Positions 9,514 to 19,321 of a DNA stretch of 64,000 nt are shown piece by piece. This stretch comes from Rhodanobacter glycinis (GTDB lineage Bacteria; Pseudomonadota; Gammaproteobacteria; Xanthomonadales; Rhodanobacteraceae). The notes beneath the pieces are model-generated. The model was not told the DNA's origin. It worked only from the letters and a program-made list of their open reading frames with translations, and made no database searches. How positions within the stretch are numbered: position 1 is the first letter of the stretch; each line of letters begins with the position of its first letter. The position numbers and the translations under genes were made by a program. Where the stretch lies: NCBI RefSeq assembly GCF_006438785.1, contig NZ_RCZB01000001.1, forward strand, positions 124,001 through 188,000, written 5' to 3'.

Positions 9514-9795
9514 AATCAGGCCGGCTCCCGGGATAAGGCCGCCATGCAGCTTGCACTGACGTCGTGCGCGGGGATCATGGAGGATGCGGCGAGCATGGCT
9601 CGCTGGCGCTCCAGATGCCGGCGACTTTCGCGACTCCGTGGCAGAGCGTCGGCACCATGTGGAGACAAGAGGACCCGTCGGTTTGGCTGGGTCGATCCCC
9701 GATAAGATCGACCCTGTCCAAATCGCCGAACCTCCCGCGTCATGGGAATGGTGGCGCACGCTGCCCGCCAATCACTCATCTTTTGGAGAGTCCCG

Positions 9796-10143
9796 ATGCA
9801 ATACCTGTTGATGCTGTATGCGAACGAGAACGTCTGGTCACAGATGACGCCGGCCGAAAAGGAGCAGGGCGCCGCGGCCTATGGGGCGTATACGCAGGCG
9901 CTGACGACGGCGGGTGTACTGGTCGGGGGAAACCGCCTGCAATACAGCACGACTGCGACTACCGTGCATGTGGCGGACGGCAAATCGCAGGTACTGGATG
10001 GCCCCTATGTGGACTCCAAGGAGCAGTTGGCCGGCTACTACCTGATCGACGTGCCTGACCTGGATGCGGCGCTCGCGTGGACGGTACGCCATCCCGGTGC
10101 GAGCCATGGCACGGTCGAAGTGCGGCCGGTCTGGAGCATGTAG
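9796..10143 (+). CDS. YciI/DGPF-domain protein, copy 2
   Basis: The product has 115 residues from the ATG at 9796, with GGAGAGTCCCG upstream. It is a close paralogue of the gene at 9142, with the same length and ends and roughly a dozen substitutions, including LDGPYVDSKE in place of LDGPFVDSKE. The sigma-factor frame begins essentially at its stop codon, so this copy is directly coupled to the ECF42 gene. The first copy is probably the newer or redundant one. Confidence 0.9.
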   Translation: MQYLLMLYANENVWSQMTPAEKEQGAAAYGAYTQALTTAGVLVGGNRLQYSTTATTVHVADGKSQVLDGPYVDSKEQLAGYYLIDVPDLDAALAWTVRHPGASHGTVEVRPVWSM

Positions 10144-10145
10144 GC

Positions 10146-11396
10146 TTGGATGGCGTGGCGCAGGCGCGCAGTACCGCAGACGCCGTCGCGCGTCGCAGCT
10201 ACGGCAAGCTGGTGGCCTTTCTGGCTGCTGCCATGCGTGATGTGGCGGCGGCCGAAGATGCACTGTCGGAAGCGTTTGCAGCGGCGCTGGCGGACTGGCC
10301 GCTCAACGGCTGTCCTGCGAATCCGGAAGCGTGGTTGCTGACCGTGGCCCGGCGCAAAGGGATCGATGGCATCCGACGCCGCCGCAGCGGCGAAGCAGCG
10401 GCCGTGCAGTTGCAGATACTGGCGGAGCTCGACGCGGCCACATCGACGGTGATGGATGACGCGGCCATTCCGGATCAGCGCCTGGCTCTGCTGTTCGCCT
10501 GCGCGCATCCGGCCATCGATGCCGGCATCCGCGCACCGCTGATGTTGCAGGCCGTGCTCGGGCTGGATGCGAAGACCATCGCGTCGGCGTTTCTCGCGTC
10601 ACCGGGCGCCATGGGCAAACGCCTCGGGCGCGCGAAGCAGAAGATCCGCGAGGCCGGCATCCGGTTTGCCATCCCCGCATGCAACGAGCTGGCCGGACGG
10701 CTGGACGGCGTGCTGGATGCAATTTACGCCGCGTTTGCGGAAGGCTGGAGCGATCCGGGCGGCACCGATGTGATCCGGCGCGATCTCACCGCGGAAGCGC
10801 TGTTTCTCGCCGGCCTGGTCGCCGGGCTGCTGCCGCAGGAACCGGAAGCGTTGGGTCTGCTGGCCTGCATGCTGCATGCGGAGGCACGCCGTCGCGCGCG
10901 CCGCAATGCGGATGGCGACTACGTGCCGCTGGCCGAGCAGGATGCCGCGCTGTGGGATGCAGTCATGATCGACGAGGCCGAAGCGCTGCTGCTGCGTGCG
11001 AGCGCTCTGGGCCACATCGGCCGCTATCAGCTCGAAGCGGCGCTGCAGTCCGCGCATGTCGAGCGCCGCCGCAGCGGGCGCACCGACTGGACCCCCGAGG
11101 TGCAGATTTACGACGCGCTGCTCGCACTCTCCGGTTCGCCAGTGGTCGCCCTCAACCGCGCGCTGGCCATCGCGGAACTGCAAGGCCCGTGCGCCGCACT
11201 CGAGATCGTGGATGCGCTCGCTGCCGACGGCCGGCTCGTCGAATACCAACCCTACTGGGCAGCGCGCGCGGCATTGCTGGCAAGAACCGCTGCCTACGCC
11301 GAGGCTCGCGCTGCCTTCGACATTGCGATCGGCCTCGCCAGCGACCCCGCCGTCCGGCGTTTCCTGCAGGGACGTCAGGCCGTATTGCCACGCTGA
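10146..11396 (+). CDS. ECF42-type RNA polymerase sigma factor with C-terminal TPR-like extension
   Basis: The product has about 416 residues from a TTG at 10146. A GTG at 10155 is equally possible, and frames further upstream lie inside the YciI gene. Sigma region 2 contains AEDALSEAFAAALADWPLNGCPANPEAWLLTVARR. A region 4-like segment follows near 130-190 (GLDAKTIASAFLASPGAMGKRL). The long C-terminal extension with helical repeats (VALNRALAIAELQGP) is the hallmark of ECF42 and replaces an anti-sigma factor. ECF42 factors are known to lie beside and control DGPF/YciI genes, which fits this locus. Confidence 0.9.
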   Translation: MDGVAQARSTADAVARRSYGKLVAFLAAAMRDVAAAEDALSEAFAAALADWPLNGCPANPEAWLLTVARRKGIDGIRRRRSGEAAAVQLQILAELDAATSTVMDDAAIPDQRLALLFACAHPAIDAGIRAPLMLQAVLGLDAKTIASAFLASPGAMGKRLGRAKQKIREAGIRFAIPACNELAGRLDGVLDAIYAAFAEGWSDPGGTDVIRRDLTAEALFLAGLVAGLLPQEPEALGLLACMLHAEARRRARRNADGDYVPLAEQDAALWDAVMIDEAEALLLRASALGHIGRYQLEAALQSAHVERRRSGRTDWTPEVQIYDALLALSGSPVVALNRALAIAELQGPCAALEIVDALAADGRLVEYQPYWAARAALLARTAAYAEARAAFDIAIGLASDPAVRRFLQGRQAVLPR

Positions 11397-11633
11397 GTTC
11401 GCCGCTGCACAACAGGCGTGACTGCCATGGTGCCGGCGGCGAGCCAGGTGGTCTGTCAACTGCGGTCAGGCAGGGAGCTGCGCCTTGATCACGGGTCTGT
11501 TTTGCCGCCAGCCTCAGCGGGATATGCCATAGTTCGTGCATCGGTCTTTCGGACCGACGGCTGACGGGCGCGTTGCTGAATGGCACGGTGCCGGGATGGA
11601 AGCCGGATCGCGGGGGGAGCGGTTGGATTGCGC

Positions 11634-14558
11634 ATGAATCGTCGTGTCGGAGGATGGGCTTCGCTCGTCCTGGTGGTGTGCGGCCTGCTGGCGTTTACAC
11701 CGGCAAGCGCGCTCGATCCTGACCGCGCGATCGGGCAGCTGACCCACGTCTGGTACGAGAACCAGCTGCCGCAGGGCACGGTGTTGTCCATCGCGCAGCG
11801 CAAGGACGGCTCGATCTGGCTGGCGACGTACGGCGGGCTGGTTCATCACAGCGGTGCGGAGTTCGACACCATCGACCCGCGCGTGGCGCCGGTGCTGAAG
11901 AGCACGGCGATCACCGCGGTCTATGTCGATCGCGATGGCACGTTGTGGGTCGGCACGTTGAACGACGGGCTCTACCGCATGCGCGGGCGCGAGCTGGAGT
12001 CGGTGGCGCTGCCGGCGAACATCAGGAGTGTGTTCGGCATCGTGGAGGACCAGAGCGGCGCGCTCTGGCTGACCACCAACGCCGGCGTCGCGCGGATGGG
12101 CGTGAAGGGCATTCGTCTGCTCGGCGAGGAAAGCGGGTTTCCGCCGCGCGGGTTCTATCATTCGATCGTGGCCGATGCGGCGGGCGGGGTGTGGATTGCC
12201 ACGGATGGTGCCGGTGTCGTGCACTGGCTCAACGGCCACGTCGAGACGTTCGACACCCGGCGCGGCCTGCCGAGCAATGCCGTCCACAGCCTCGCGATCG
12301 ATCATGTCGGAACGGTATGGGCGGGCACGCAGGCTGGCCCGGTGCGCTACCGCGATGGTGGCTTCGAGCGCGACCCGCGCGCGGCCGCGCTGGACGGGAA
12401 ACGCATCTATTCCCTGTTCGGCGACCGCGACGGCAACATGTGGTTCGCGCCACTCGGCATGGGTATCTGCCGCCTGACCGCCGCACGCTTCGATTGCGAC
12501 GACACGCTGAGCGGCATGGTCGGCGAGACCGTCCGCTCGATGTTCGAGGATCACGAAGGCAACCTCTGGCTGGGCACCACCTCCAGCGGCATCCATCGTT
12601 TCAGCGACTCGAAGCTCATCACCGTCACCGGGAAAATGGATTCCAATGCGGTGCGTGCTGTCTACCAGGATCGCGCAGGCACGCTCTGGATCGGCACCGA
12701 TGGCGCGGGGCTGGCGCGTTACGAGAACCAGGTGCTGGTGCCGGCGAAGGCGATCAACGCGAAGCTGCCGAGTCTTCTTGTGCGCGCGATCCAGTCCGAC
12801 GCGGCCGACAACCTCTGGGTGGGGTCGACCGATGGATTGAGCCGTATCGCACCCAATGGCACGGTGCGCAACTTCGGTACCGGCAATGGCCTGCCGGGCA
12901 CCATCGTGTTTGCATTTGCGCCGGGTCGCGATGGAGGCATGTGGGTAGGCACATTGCAGGGTGTGGCGAAAATCACCCGCGATAAAGTCGACGACAAGGT
13001 CAGCGTGGTTCCGGGTACGCACGGCGACGACACGCGTGCGCTGTATGAAGATCCAGCCGGGCGTCTGTGGATCGGTGAGCGCAGCGGCTTGCGCTGCCTG
13101 CACGATGGGGTGGTCGACCGTTGCGGCACCGATGGCCTGCCGGGCATCAGCGTGTTCGCGTTTCATCCCGAACCCAATGGCGATCTGTGGCTCGGCACCA
13201 GTCAGGGCCTCATGCGCATTCGCGGGCAGGCGGTGCAGGCCTTCACCGAGCGGGCGGGTTTCTACGGCGACACGGTGTTCGCCGTGCTCGATGACGACGC
13301 GGGCTACTTCTGGGTGAGCTCGAACCGTGGCATCGCGCGACTCGCGCGGGCCGACATCGATGCGCTCGACCGCGGTTCGGTGAAGCAGATAGAACCCCAC
13401 TGGTACGGCAAGCATGACGGCATGCTGTCGCAGCAGGCCAATGGCGCCTCGCAAACGCCGGCGTGGCGCACGCGCGACGGGCGGATGTGGTTCGGCACGG
13501 CCAACGGTGTGGTCATCGTCGATCCGAAACACGAGCGCGTGAACCGGATGAGTCCGCCGGTCGCGATCGAGCGCGTGCTGGTGGACGGCCAGGACGTGGC
13601 CGCGGACCATGTCGGCCGGATCGGCCCCGATGTGGAACGCATCGAACTGCACTATGCCGCGATGAGCTATGTAGCGCCGGCGGCGGTGAAGTACCGTTAT
13701 CGCATCGAGGGCTTCGACCGTGGCTGGATCGACGCCGGCGCCAGCCGCGTCGCCTACTACACCAACCTTCCGCCCGGCGACTACGTGTTCCGGGCGATCG
13801 CCAGCAACAACGACGGCGTGTGGAACACCGACGGGGCGAGCGTGGCCTTCACGATTGTGCCGAGCTGGTACGCCACCTGGTGGTTCCGCACCCTCGTCGC
13901 GCTGGCCGTCATCGGCCTGCTTGCCGCGATCTACCGACTGCGCGTATGGCGCCTGCATGAGCGCCAGCGCGAGCTGACCCGCGAGGTCGCGCAGCGCACC
14001 GAGGCGCTGCGCAATGCGAACGCCGAGCTGAAGCGTCTCGCCGCACTCGATGGCCTCACCCATATCGCGAACCGCGGTGCCTTCAACCTGCGGCTGCGCG
14101 AGGCTCTGGACGAACACGCAGCCAGCGGCTCGCCGCTGGCTGTACTGATGTGCGACGTGGATGCATTCAAGGCCTACAACGATACGTATGGCCATCTCGC
14201 CGGCGACGTCGCTTTGACCGCCGTAGCGGAAGCGCTGACGAACGTGCTGCGCTCGAAGGCGGCGGATCTCGCCGCACGCTACGGCGGCGAAGAATTCGCC
14301 GTACTGCTCGTCGAATGCGACGCCGCCGAAGCTGCCGTGGTTGCGCAACGCATGCTCAACGCCGTACGTGCGCTGGCGATCGAACATCGCAGCTCCGACA
14401 CCGCGCCGCACGTGACGATCAGCATCGGCATCGCCGCCGTCGTACCTACTGCCATGGATTCGCCGGAACAGTTGCTTCGCTGTGCGGACGAGGCCCTGTA
14501 TCGCGCCAAGGCGGAGGGACGAGATCGCATGGGTGGTGGTCCCGGGCTTGCGGAGTGA
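11634..14558 (+). CDS. Hybrid sensor: two-component-type beta propeller, Y_Y_Y domain, one TM helix, GGDEF diguanylate cyclase
   Basis: The product has 974 residues from the ATG at 11634. After a signal peptide come many reg_prop repeats of the form GTLWVGT or GNLWLGT from about 40 to 640, giving a periplasmic propeller. Next is a Y_Y_Y domain containing VKYRYRIEGFDRGWIDAG near 690. A TM helix lies near 752-772, then a coiled coil, then a GGDEF domain with an intact RYGGEEF at 884-888. The inhibitory I site is changed to KAAD, so feedback control by c-di-GMP is probably lost. It likely makes c-di-GMP in response to an extracellular carbohydrate or other ligand. Confidence 0.92.
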   Translation: MNRRVGGWASLVLVVCGLLAFTPASALDPDRAIGQLTHVWYENQLPQGTVLSIAQRKDGSIWLATYGGLVHHSGAEFDTIDPRVAPVLKSTAITAVYVDRDGTLWVGTLNDGLYRMRGRELESVALPANIRSVFGIVEDQSGALWLTTNAGVARMGVKGIRLLGEESGFPPRGFYHSIVADAAGGVWIATDGAGVVHWLNGHVETFDTRRGLPSNAVHSLAIDHVGTVWAGTQAGPVRYRDGGFERDPRAAALDGKRIYSLFGDRDGNMWFAPLGMGICRLTAARFDCDDTLSGMVGETVRSMFEDHEGNLWLGTTSSGIHRFSDSKLITVTGKMDSNAVRAVYQDRAGTLWIGTDGAGLARYENQVLVPAKAINAKLPSLLVRAIQSDAADNLWVGSTDGLSRIAPNGTVRNFGTGNGLPGTIVFAFAPGRDGGMWVGTLQGVAKITRDKVDDKVSVVPGTHGDDTRALYEDPAGRLWIGERSGLRCLHDGVVDRCGTDGLPGISVFAFHPEPNGDLWLGTSQGLMRIRGQAVQAFTERAGFYGDTVFAVLDDDAGYFWVSSNRGIARLARADIDALDRGSVKQIEPHWYGKHDGMLSQQANGASQTPAWRTRDGRMWFGTANGVVIVDPKHERVNRMSPPVAIERVLVDGQDVAADHVGRIGPDVERIELHYAAMSYVAPAAVKYRYRIEGFDRGWIDAGASRVAYYTNLPPGDYVFRAIASNNDGVWNTDGASVAFTIVPSWYATWWFRTLVALAVIGLLAAIYRLRVWRLHERQRELTREVAQRTEALRNANAELKRLAALDGLTHIANRGAFNLRLREALDEHAASGSPLAVLMCDVDAFKAYNDTYGHLAGDVALTAVAEALTNVLRSKAADLAARYGGEEFAVLLVECDAAEAAVVAQRMLNAVRALAIEHRSSDTAPHVTISIGIAAVVPTAMDSPEQLLRCADEALYRAKAEGRDRMGGGPGLAE

Positions 14559-14605
14559 TGGCTCTGACCAGGAAAGGGAAACCTCAGACTCTGGCCTTGG
14601 TTTGA

Positions 14606-14992
14606 TCATGCTCCGGAATGTTTCGGTTTGCCGCCGTGCAGCGTCAGGCGCAGGCCACTGCTGCGGCAGACATCGATGTGTGGAAAGAGCTGGGTACGTT
14701 CACCGTGGAAGGTGACGCGGAGGTCGCGCAGACATCCTCCAGCGGGGACGTCGAAGGTCATTGATGACAGGCCGCCTTGTAGCGGCTGGCCGAGATCGAT
14801 GTCCTGGAAGGCATCACGGTCGGCCGGCGCGATGGCGAGCGCGATGACACTATCAAGCGTGGCGTTCACCAGATCGAAGTGCCGAGCGGGCCTGCGCCCT
14901 GCGTCGGCGCAGGCCGCCGATGGAACGACGAGCAGGTTGCCAAGCGCGACGGCAAACATGGCGACGAGGACGGTGGCGCGGGTCGTATTCAT
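14606..14992 (-). CDS. Small secreted protein of unknown function
   Basis: The product has 128 residues from the ATG at 14992, with GGAG seven bases upstream. The N terminus MNTTRATVLVAMFAVALGNL is a Sec signal peptide. The mature part is predicted to be beta-rich and has two Cys residues (GGCLRDLRVTF and DVCRSSG) that could form a disulfide. It contains RHFDLVNATLDSVIALAIAP. It resembles small exported proteins of Lysobacterales without assigned function. Confidence 0.65.
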   Translation of the reverse strand: MNTTRATVLVAMFAVALGNLLVVPSAACADAGRRPARHFDLVNATLDSVIALAIAPADRDAFQDIDLGQPLQGGLSSMTFDVPAGGCLRDLRVTFHGERTQLFPHIDVCRSSGLRLTLHGGKPKHSGA

Positions 14993-15200
14993 GGAGGTGC
15001 TCCGGCTGAGGTGAGGTGCCACCGGTGGCTCGTGCGCACACGGTCGGCACCGTGATATGGCCGGATGGAGGTGTCCTGCGAAAGCGGTTCGGGACGAATC
15101 GTCGTGACGCGGTGGCGAATCGTAGTGGCGTCGCGGTCTTGCTGTTCAGCGCCGTGTGCAGCACCTAGGATGGCCACTTCAACCCACGGGACATCCCGCG

Positions 15201-16313
15201 ATGATGGTTCGCCTCGGCAACACGCAGATCGGTCTGTTTCGCTATCTCGGCCTGTGGGCGGCGGTAGCGGTGGTATTTGCGCTGCAGGGGTTCATGCACG
15301 ACGCGATGAACGGACATACCTGGTCGGCCTTCGACTACCTGCGCTGGTCGATCATCCAGTGGTATACATGGGCAGCATTGGCACCGATGGTGTTTCGGCT
15401 GGCAGCGAAGTATCCGATCCAGTCGCCGGTGCGCCTGCGCGGGCTGGGTATGCAATTGCCGGCGAGCGTGGGCGTGACTCTGCTGGCCATGCTCATCGGC
15501 GCGTTCGTGTCGACGGCGTTCGAGCCGAGTTCGTTCGATGAGCAGGTCAGGCAGTTTCTCGGCCAGCATTTCGCCACCGGCTTGCTGGCCTACTGGTCGC
15601 TGTTCGCGATTCAGCAGGCCATGCAGTTCCATGCCGAAAAGACGCGCCGCGAGATCGAGGCGAGCCAGCTGGCGACGGAGCTCGCACAGTCGCGCCTGCG
15701 TGCGCTGAAGTCGCAGCTGCAGCCGCATTTCCTGTTCAACACGCTGCACGCGATCGCGACGTTGCTGGACGAGGACACATTGTCGGCCGAAGACATGCTG
15801 CTGCGCCTGAGTGACCTGCTGCGCGCGTTCCTCGAGGACTACGACGGCCAGGAGGTCAGTTTGCGGCGGGAACTGGTGCTGCTGGATCTCTACCTCGGCA
15901 TCCAGCGCATACGCTTCAAGGATCGCCTCACCACGCAGATCTACGTCGCCCCGGACACGCTGGATTGTGCCGTGCCCAGCCTGATCCTGCAGCCGATCGT
16001 GGAGAATGCCATCACCCACGGGATCAGCAAGCGGATCGGCGTGGACTGCATCGAGGTCGAAAGCCGGCGCGAGGGCGACACTCTGTGCATCGATGTGCGC
16101 AATCGCAACAGCTCGCTGGAGGCAGGGGCTGCACCGGGGTCGGGGCATGGTATCGGCCTGTCGAACACCGAGCTGCGCCTGCGCGAACTGTATGGCGATG
16201 TTGCGCAGGTGCGCCTGGACATGATCTGGCCCGAGGGCGTGGTCTGCCGGCTTCGCCTGCCGTTTCGCGAGATCGAGGAACCTGACGATGCGCCCGAGGT
16301 CGCGTCCACATGA
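15201..16313 (+). CDS. LytS/AlgZ-type sensor histidine kinase
   Basis: The product has 370 residues from the ATG at 15201. Four N-terminal TM helices span about 10-140. A short coiled coil follows, then the His_kinase (PF06580) domain with the phospho-acceptor motif LQPHFLFNTLHAI near 175. The ATPase N box is LQPIVENAITHG and the G box GHGIGLSNTELRL. It lacks a large sensor domain, so signals are presumably membrane-borne. Its stop overlaps the ATG of the LytTR regulator by 4 bp, which shows co-translation and makes the pair a dedicated two-component system. Confidence 0.93.
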   Translation: MMVRLGNTQIGLFRYLGLWAAVAVVFALQGFMHDAMNGHTWSAFDYLRWSIIQWYTWAALAPMVFRLAAKYPIQSPVRLRGLGMQLPASVGVTLLAMLIGAFVSTAFEPSSFDEQVRQFLGQHFATGLLAYWSLFAIQQAMQFHAEKTRREIEASQLATELAQSRLRALKSQLQPHFLFNTLHAIATLLDEDTLSAEDMLLRLSDLLRAFLEDYDGQEVSLRRELVLLDLYLGIQRIRFKDRLTTQIYVAPDTLDCAVPSLILQPIVENAITHGISKRIGVDCIEVESRREGDTLCIDVRNRNSSLEAGAAPGSGHGIGLSNTELRLRELYGDVAQVRLDMIWPEGVVCRLRLPFREIEEPDDAPEVAST

Positions 16314-17098
16314 GCATCGCTACCCTGGTCGTGGACGACGAACCGATCGCGCGCCGTGCCATCGTGCGCCTGCTGCGCGACGATCCCGACATCGAACTGC
16401 TGGCCGAGTGCGGCGATGGCGTATCGGCGGTCGAGGCGATACGCAGCCAGTCGCCGGACCTGGTCTTTCTCGACATCCAGATGCCTGCCATGAGCGGCAT
16501 AGACGTGGCAGCGACCATTGGCGCAGAGCGCATGCCGGCGACGGTGTTTGTCACCGCCTTCGAGCAATACGCGGTGCGGGCGTTCGAGGCGAACGCGGTG
16601 GATTACCTGGTGAAACCGTTCAGCCGGGAGCGTTTCGCGAACACGCTGCGGCGCGTAAAGGCGCGGCTGTCCACCGGCGAGGGCGTGGGCGGGGCCGCCT
16701 CCGTGCGGATACTGCAGGCGCTCGACGCCTTGCGCCAGCGCGACGACTATATCCAGCGCCTGCCCGTGCGTATCGACGAGCACATCAGTTTCATCGACGT
16801 CGATGCCATCGTGTGGATCAAGGCCAGCGGCAACACCGTGCAAATCCACCTGGCCGACGGTGTCCACGAAATGCGCGAGACCATGAGCGCGCTCGCCGCG
16901 CGACTCGACCCGCGGCATTTCGCGCGCGTCCACCGTTCGGCCATCATCAACGTACGCCGGATCCAGGCCATCCATCCGTGGTTCAACGGCCACCACGTCG
17001 TCACGATGGATACCGGCCAGAAACTGCGCATGAGCCGCTACCAGCACGAAACCTTTCTGCGCCTGGTCTCGGCCAGCGGCGGGAAACGGGTGGAATAG
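16310..17098 (+). CDS. LytTR-family response regulator
   Basis: The product has 262 residues. The receiver domain is residues 1-120 with acidic pocket VVDDEP, phospho-acceptor Asp in LVFLDIQMP near 54, and conserved Lys in YLVKPFSRERF. The C-terminal LytTR DNA-binding domain is about 155-255 and contains ISFIDVDAIVWIKASGN and FARVHRSAIINVRRI. It forms a pair with the overlapping histidine kinase. LytTR regulators bind direct-repeat sites and often control envelope or exported enzymes. The M61 peptidase gene 150 bp downstream is a possible but unproven target. Confidence 0.94.
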   Translation: MSIATLVVDDEPIARRAIVRLLRDDPDIELLAECGDGVSAVEAIRSQSPDLVFLDIQMPAMSGIDVAATIGAERMPATVFVTAFEQYAVRAFEANAVDYLVKPFSRERFANTLRRVKARLSTGEGVGGAASVRILQALDALRQRDDYIQRLPVRIDEHISFIDVDAIVWIKASGNTVQIHLADGVHEMRETMSALAARLDPRHFARVHRSAIINVRRIQAIHPWFNGHHVVTMDTGQKLRMSRYQHETFLRLVSASGGKRVE

Positions 17099-17248
17099 GG
17101 AGGCGGGCGCAGACAGTATGGCGGAGCATCATTTCGCCGTGGCCAGATTCTCTCTCCACGTTCGGGACCAGAAATAAATCGGACTACACAGTTTGCGCAG
17201 CAATGTTAAGTTGTGCGAATCCCCTGGGTCAGCCTGTCGGAGTTCATC

Positions 17249-19207
17249 ATGCCCGTTGCCTCTCTCCCCCGGTCGCCGTCTGGCGCGCGCCGCACGTTTG
17301 CATGTCTTGCCGTGGCCCTATCGATGGCCCTCGCGACCGCCGCCGTCTATGCGCAGGATCCGCGAACCGACCTGGTACCTCCGCCGCAGGACACGCCGTA
17401 TGCCGGCACGATCGCGCTTCATGTCGATGCCGGCGACACGTTGCAGGGCATCTTCCGCGTGCACGAGACGATCCCGGTGAAGGCTGGCGCGTTGACGCTG
17501 CTGTATCCGCAGTGGATTCCCGGCGATCACTCGCCGACCGGCCCGATCGCCATGCTCGCCGGCCTCAAGCTCAGCGCCAACGGCAAGCCGCTTAAATGGA
17601 AGCGCGACAAGTACAACGTGTATGCGTTCCATCTCGACGTGCCCGCGGGCGTCACCAGCGTCGATGCGACCTTCCAGTACATGTCCGGCCGCACCGACAG
17701 TGCGGGGTTCGAGATCACCGACCGCATGATGGACATGGAGTGGAGCAAGGTGTCGCTGTATCCGGCCGGCTATTTTTCGCGCGGCATCACGTTTTCGCCC
17801 AGCGTGACGCTGGCGCATGGCTGGCAGCTCGGCACCGCGCTGGACACGACTTCGCAATCGGGCGACACCACCACCTTCAAGCCGGTGACATTCAACAACC
17901 TGGTCGATTCGCCGATCTACGCAGGTCGGTATTTCAAGCGGGTCGATCTCAACCCGGGCGGCGCGGCGCCGGTGCACCTGGACATCGTCGCCGACGCACC
18001 GAAGTACCTGGAGATGACGCCCGAGCAGTTGAAGGTGCATCGCGCGCTGGTGACGCAGGCGGTCAAGCTGTTCGGCTCGCATCACTACGACCATTACGAC
18101 TTCCTGTTCTCGTTGTCGGATGTCTTGGCTGGCAACGGTACCGAGCACCACCAGTCCAGCGAGGACGGCATGGATGCCGACTACTTCACCGCCTGGGCCG
18201 ACAACGCGCCCAACCGTGACCTGCTGGCGCACGAATACGCGCATTCGTGGAACGGCAAGTTCCGTCGTCCGGCCGATCTGTGGACGCCCAACTTCAACGT
18301 GCCGATGGGCGATTCGCTGCTGTGGGTATACGAAGGCCAGACGCAGTACTGGGGTTTCGTGCTGACCGCCCGTGCCGGGATGTGGACGCCGCAGGAATAC
18401 CGCGACGCGCTGGCTATGGTTGCTGCCAACTACGATCGCAACCGCGCCGGTTTCGACTGGCGCACGCTCGAGGACACCACCAACGATGCAACCGCCGCTC
18501 GCCGTTCGGGCCTGCCGTATCGCAGCTGGCAGATGAGCGAGGATTACTACAGCGGCGGGCAGATGCTGTGGCTGGCGGTCGATGCCAGAATTCGCGCGCT
18601 GACGCACGACGGGAAATCGCTGGACGATTTCGCGCGTGCTTTCTTTGGTGTCGACAACGGCAGCTTCGTGACGAAAACCTATACCTTCGACGACGTGGTC
18701 GCAGCCTTGAACGGCGTGGCGAAAGATGACTGGGCAAGCTTCCTGCACGCGCGGGTCGATGTGAACCAGCCGCCGTTGCTGAGCGGCCTTGCGGCATCAG
18801 GCTGGAAGCTGGTCTATACCGATCAGCAGAGCGCGTACGAAAAGCAGTACGACAGCCGGCCGGAACCATCCCGTCATATGTACAACTTTGCGTGGTCGAT
18901 CGGTCTGACGATGAACGACAAGGGGGAGGTCAACGACGTACGCTGGGACGGGCCGGCATTCAAGGCAGGTGTCAGCACCGGCGCCACGTTGACTGCGGTG
19001 AACGGACAGACCTATTCACGCGATGTGCTGAAGAGCGCGATCGCAGCGGCCAGGGACAGCAAGACGCCGATCCAATTGCTGCTGAAGTACCAGGGCGGCT
19101 ATCGCACGGTGCCGGTGGATTATCACGGTGGTCTGCAATATCCGCATCTGGCACGCATCGAAGGCGCGCCGGACTATCTGAGCGAGATGATCGCAGCGCG
19201 CAAGTAG
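17249..19207 (+). CDS. Secreted M61-family (glycyl aminopeptidase-like) metallopeptidase with PDZ domain
   Basis: The product has 652 residues from the ATG at 17249 preceded by CGGAG. A GTG at 17213 is a weaker alternative. The signal peptide runs to about residue 36. An N-terminal M61 beta domain precedes the gluzincin motif HEYAHSW at 328-334, with the third ligand expected in WVYEGQTQYWG. The C-terminal region is a PDZ-like domain (about 545-625) with VNDVRWDGPAFKAGVSTGAT. The family prefers N-terminal Gly or Ala and works in the periplasm. A hairpin follows the stop. Confidence 0.93.
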   Translation: MPVASLPRSPSGARRTFACLAVALSMALATAAVYAQDPRTDLVPPPQDTPYAGTIALHVDAGDTLQGIFRVHETIPVKAGALTLLYPQWIPGDHSPTGPIAMLAGLKLSANGKPLKWKRDKYNVYAFHLDVPAGVTSVDATFQYMSGRTDSAGFEITDRMMDMEWSKVSLYPAGYFSRGITFSPSVTLAHGWQLGTALDTTSQSGDTTTFKPVTFNNLVDSPIYAGRYFKRVDLNPGGAAPVHLDIVADAPKYLEMTPEQLKVHRALVTQAVKLFGSHHYDHYDFLFSLSDVLAGNGTEHHQSSEDGMDADYFTAWADNAPNRDLLAHEYAHSWNGKFRRPADLWTPNFNVPMGDSLLWVYEGQTQYWGFVLTARAGMWTPQEYRDALAMVAANYDRNRAGFDWRTLEDTTNDATAARRSGLPYRSWQMSEDYYSGGQMLWLAVDARIRALTHDGKSLDDFARAFFGVDNGSFVTKTYTFDDVVAALNGVAKDDWASFLHARVDVNQPPLLSGLAASGWKLVYTDQQSAYEKQYDSRPEPSRHMYNFAWSIGLTMNDKGEVNDVRWDGPAFKAGVSTGATLTAVNGQTYSRDVLKSAIAAARDSKTPIQLLLKYQGGYRTVPVDYHGGLQYPHLARIEGAPDYLSEMIAARK

Positions 19208-19221
19208 ACGTCGGTATCCAG

Positions 19222-19262
19222 GAGGATGGGGTAGTTGACCGGATTCAACTACCTCCGTCCTC
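19222..19262. terminator. Bidirectional terminator between convergent genes
   Basis: GAGGATGGGGTAGTTGA (19222-19238) pairs with TCAACTACCTCCGTCCTC (19245-19262) with one bulge and one mismatch around a 6-base loop. It lies between the stops of the M61 gene (plus) and the sugar dehydrogenase gene (minus), so it can serve both. Confidence 0.65.
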
Positions 19263-19321
19263 GATTGCATAAAGGGGCCTGCTCAACTTGTCCCCGTTCA
19301 TGACGGCGCCGCTCACGCCGC

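Larger units (their letters stand above)
8986..10143 (+). repeat. Tandem duplication of a YciI gene with its upstream region (period 654 bp)
   Basis: Copy 1 spans about 8986-9489 and copy 2 about 9640-10143. Homology is not confined to the coding part. The upstream segments at about 9022-9125 and 9677-9779 also align base for base with few changes, including a shared CGATC-N8-GATCG palindrome. The unit therefore duplicated with its promoter. The DNA between the copies (9490-9640) is unique. Confidence 0.85.

Noticed and set aside
11514..14609. A 1031-codon open frame on the minus strand
   Set aside because: It is antisense to the propeller-GGDEF gene, whose domains are unmistakable. The frame is open only because of high GC codon bias.
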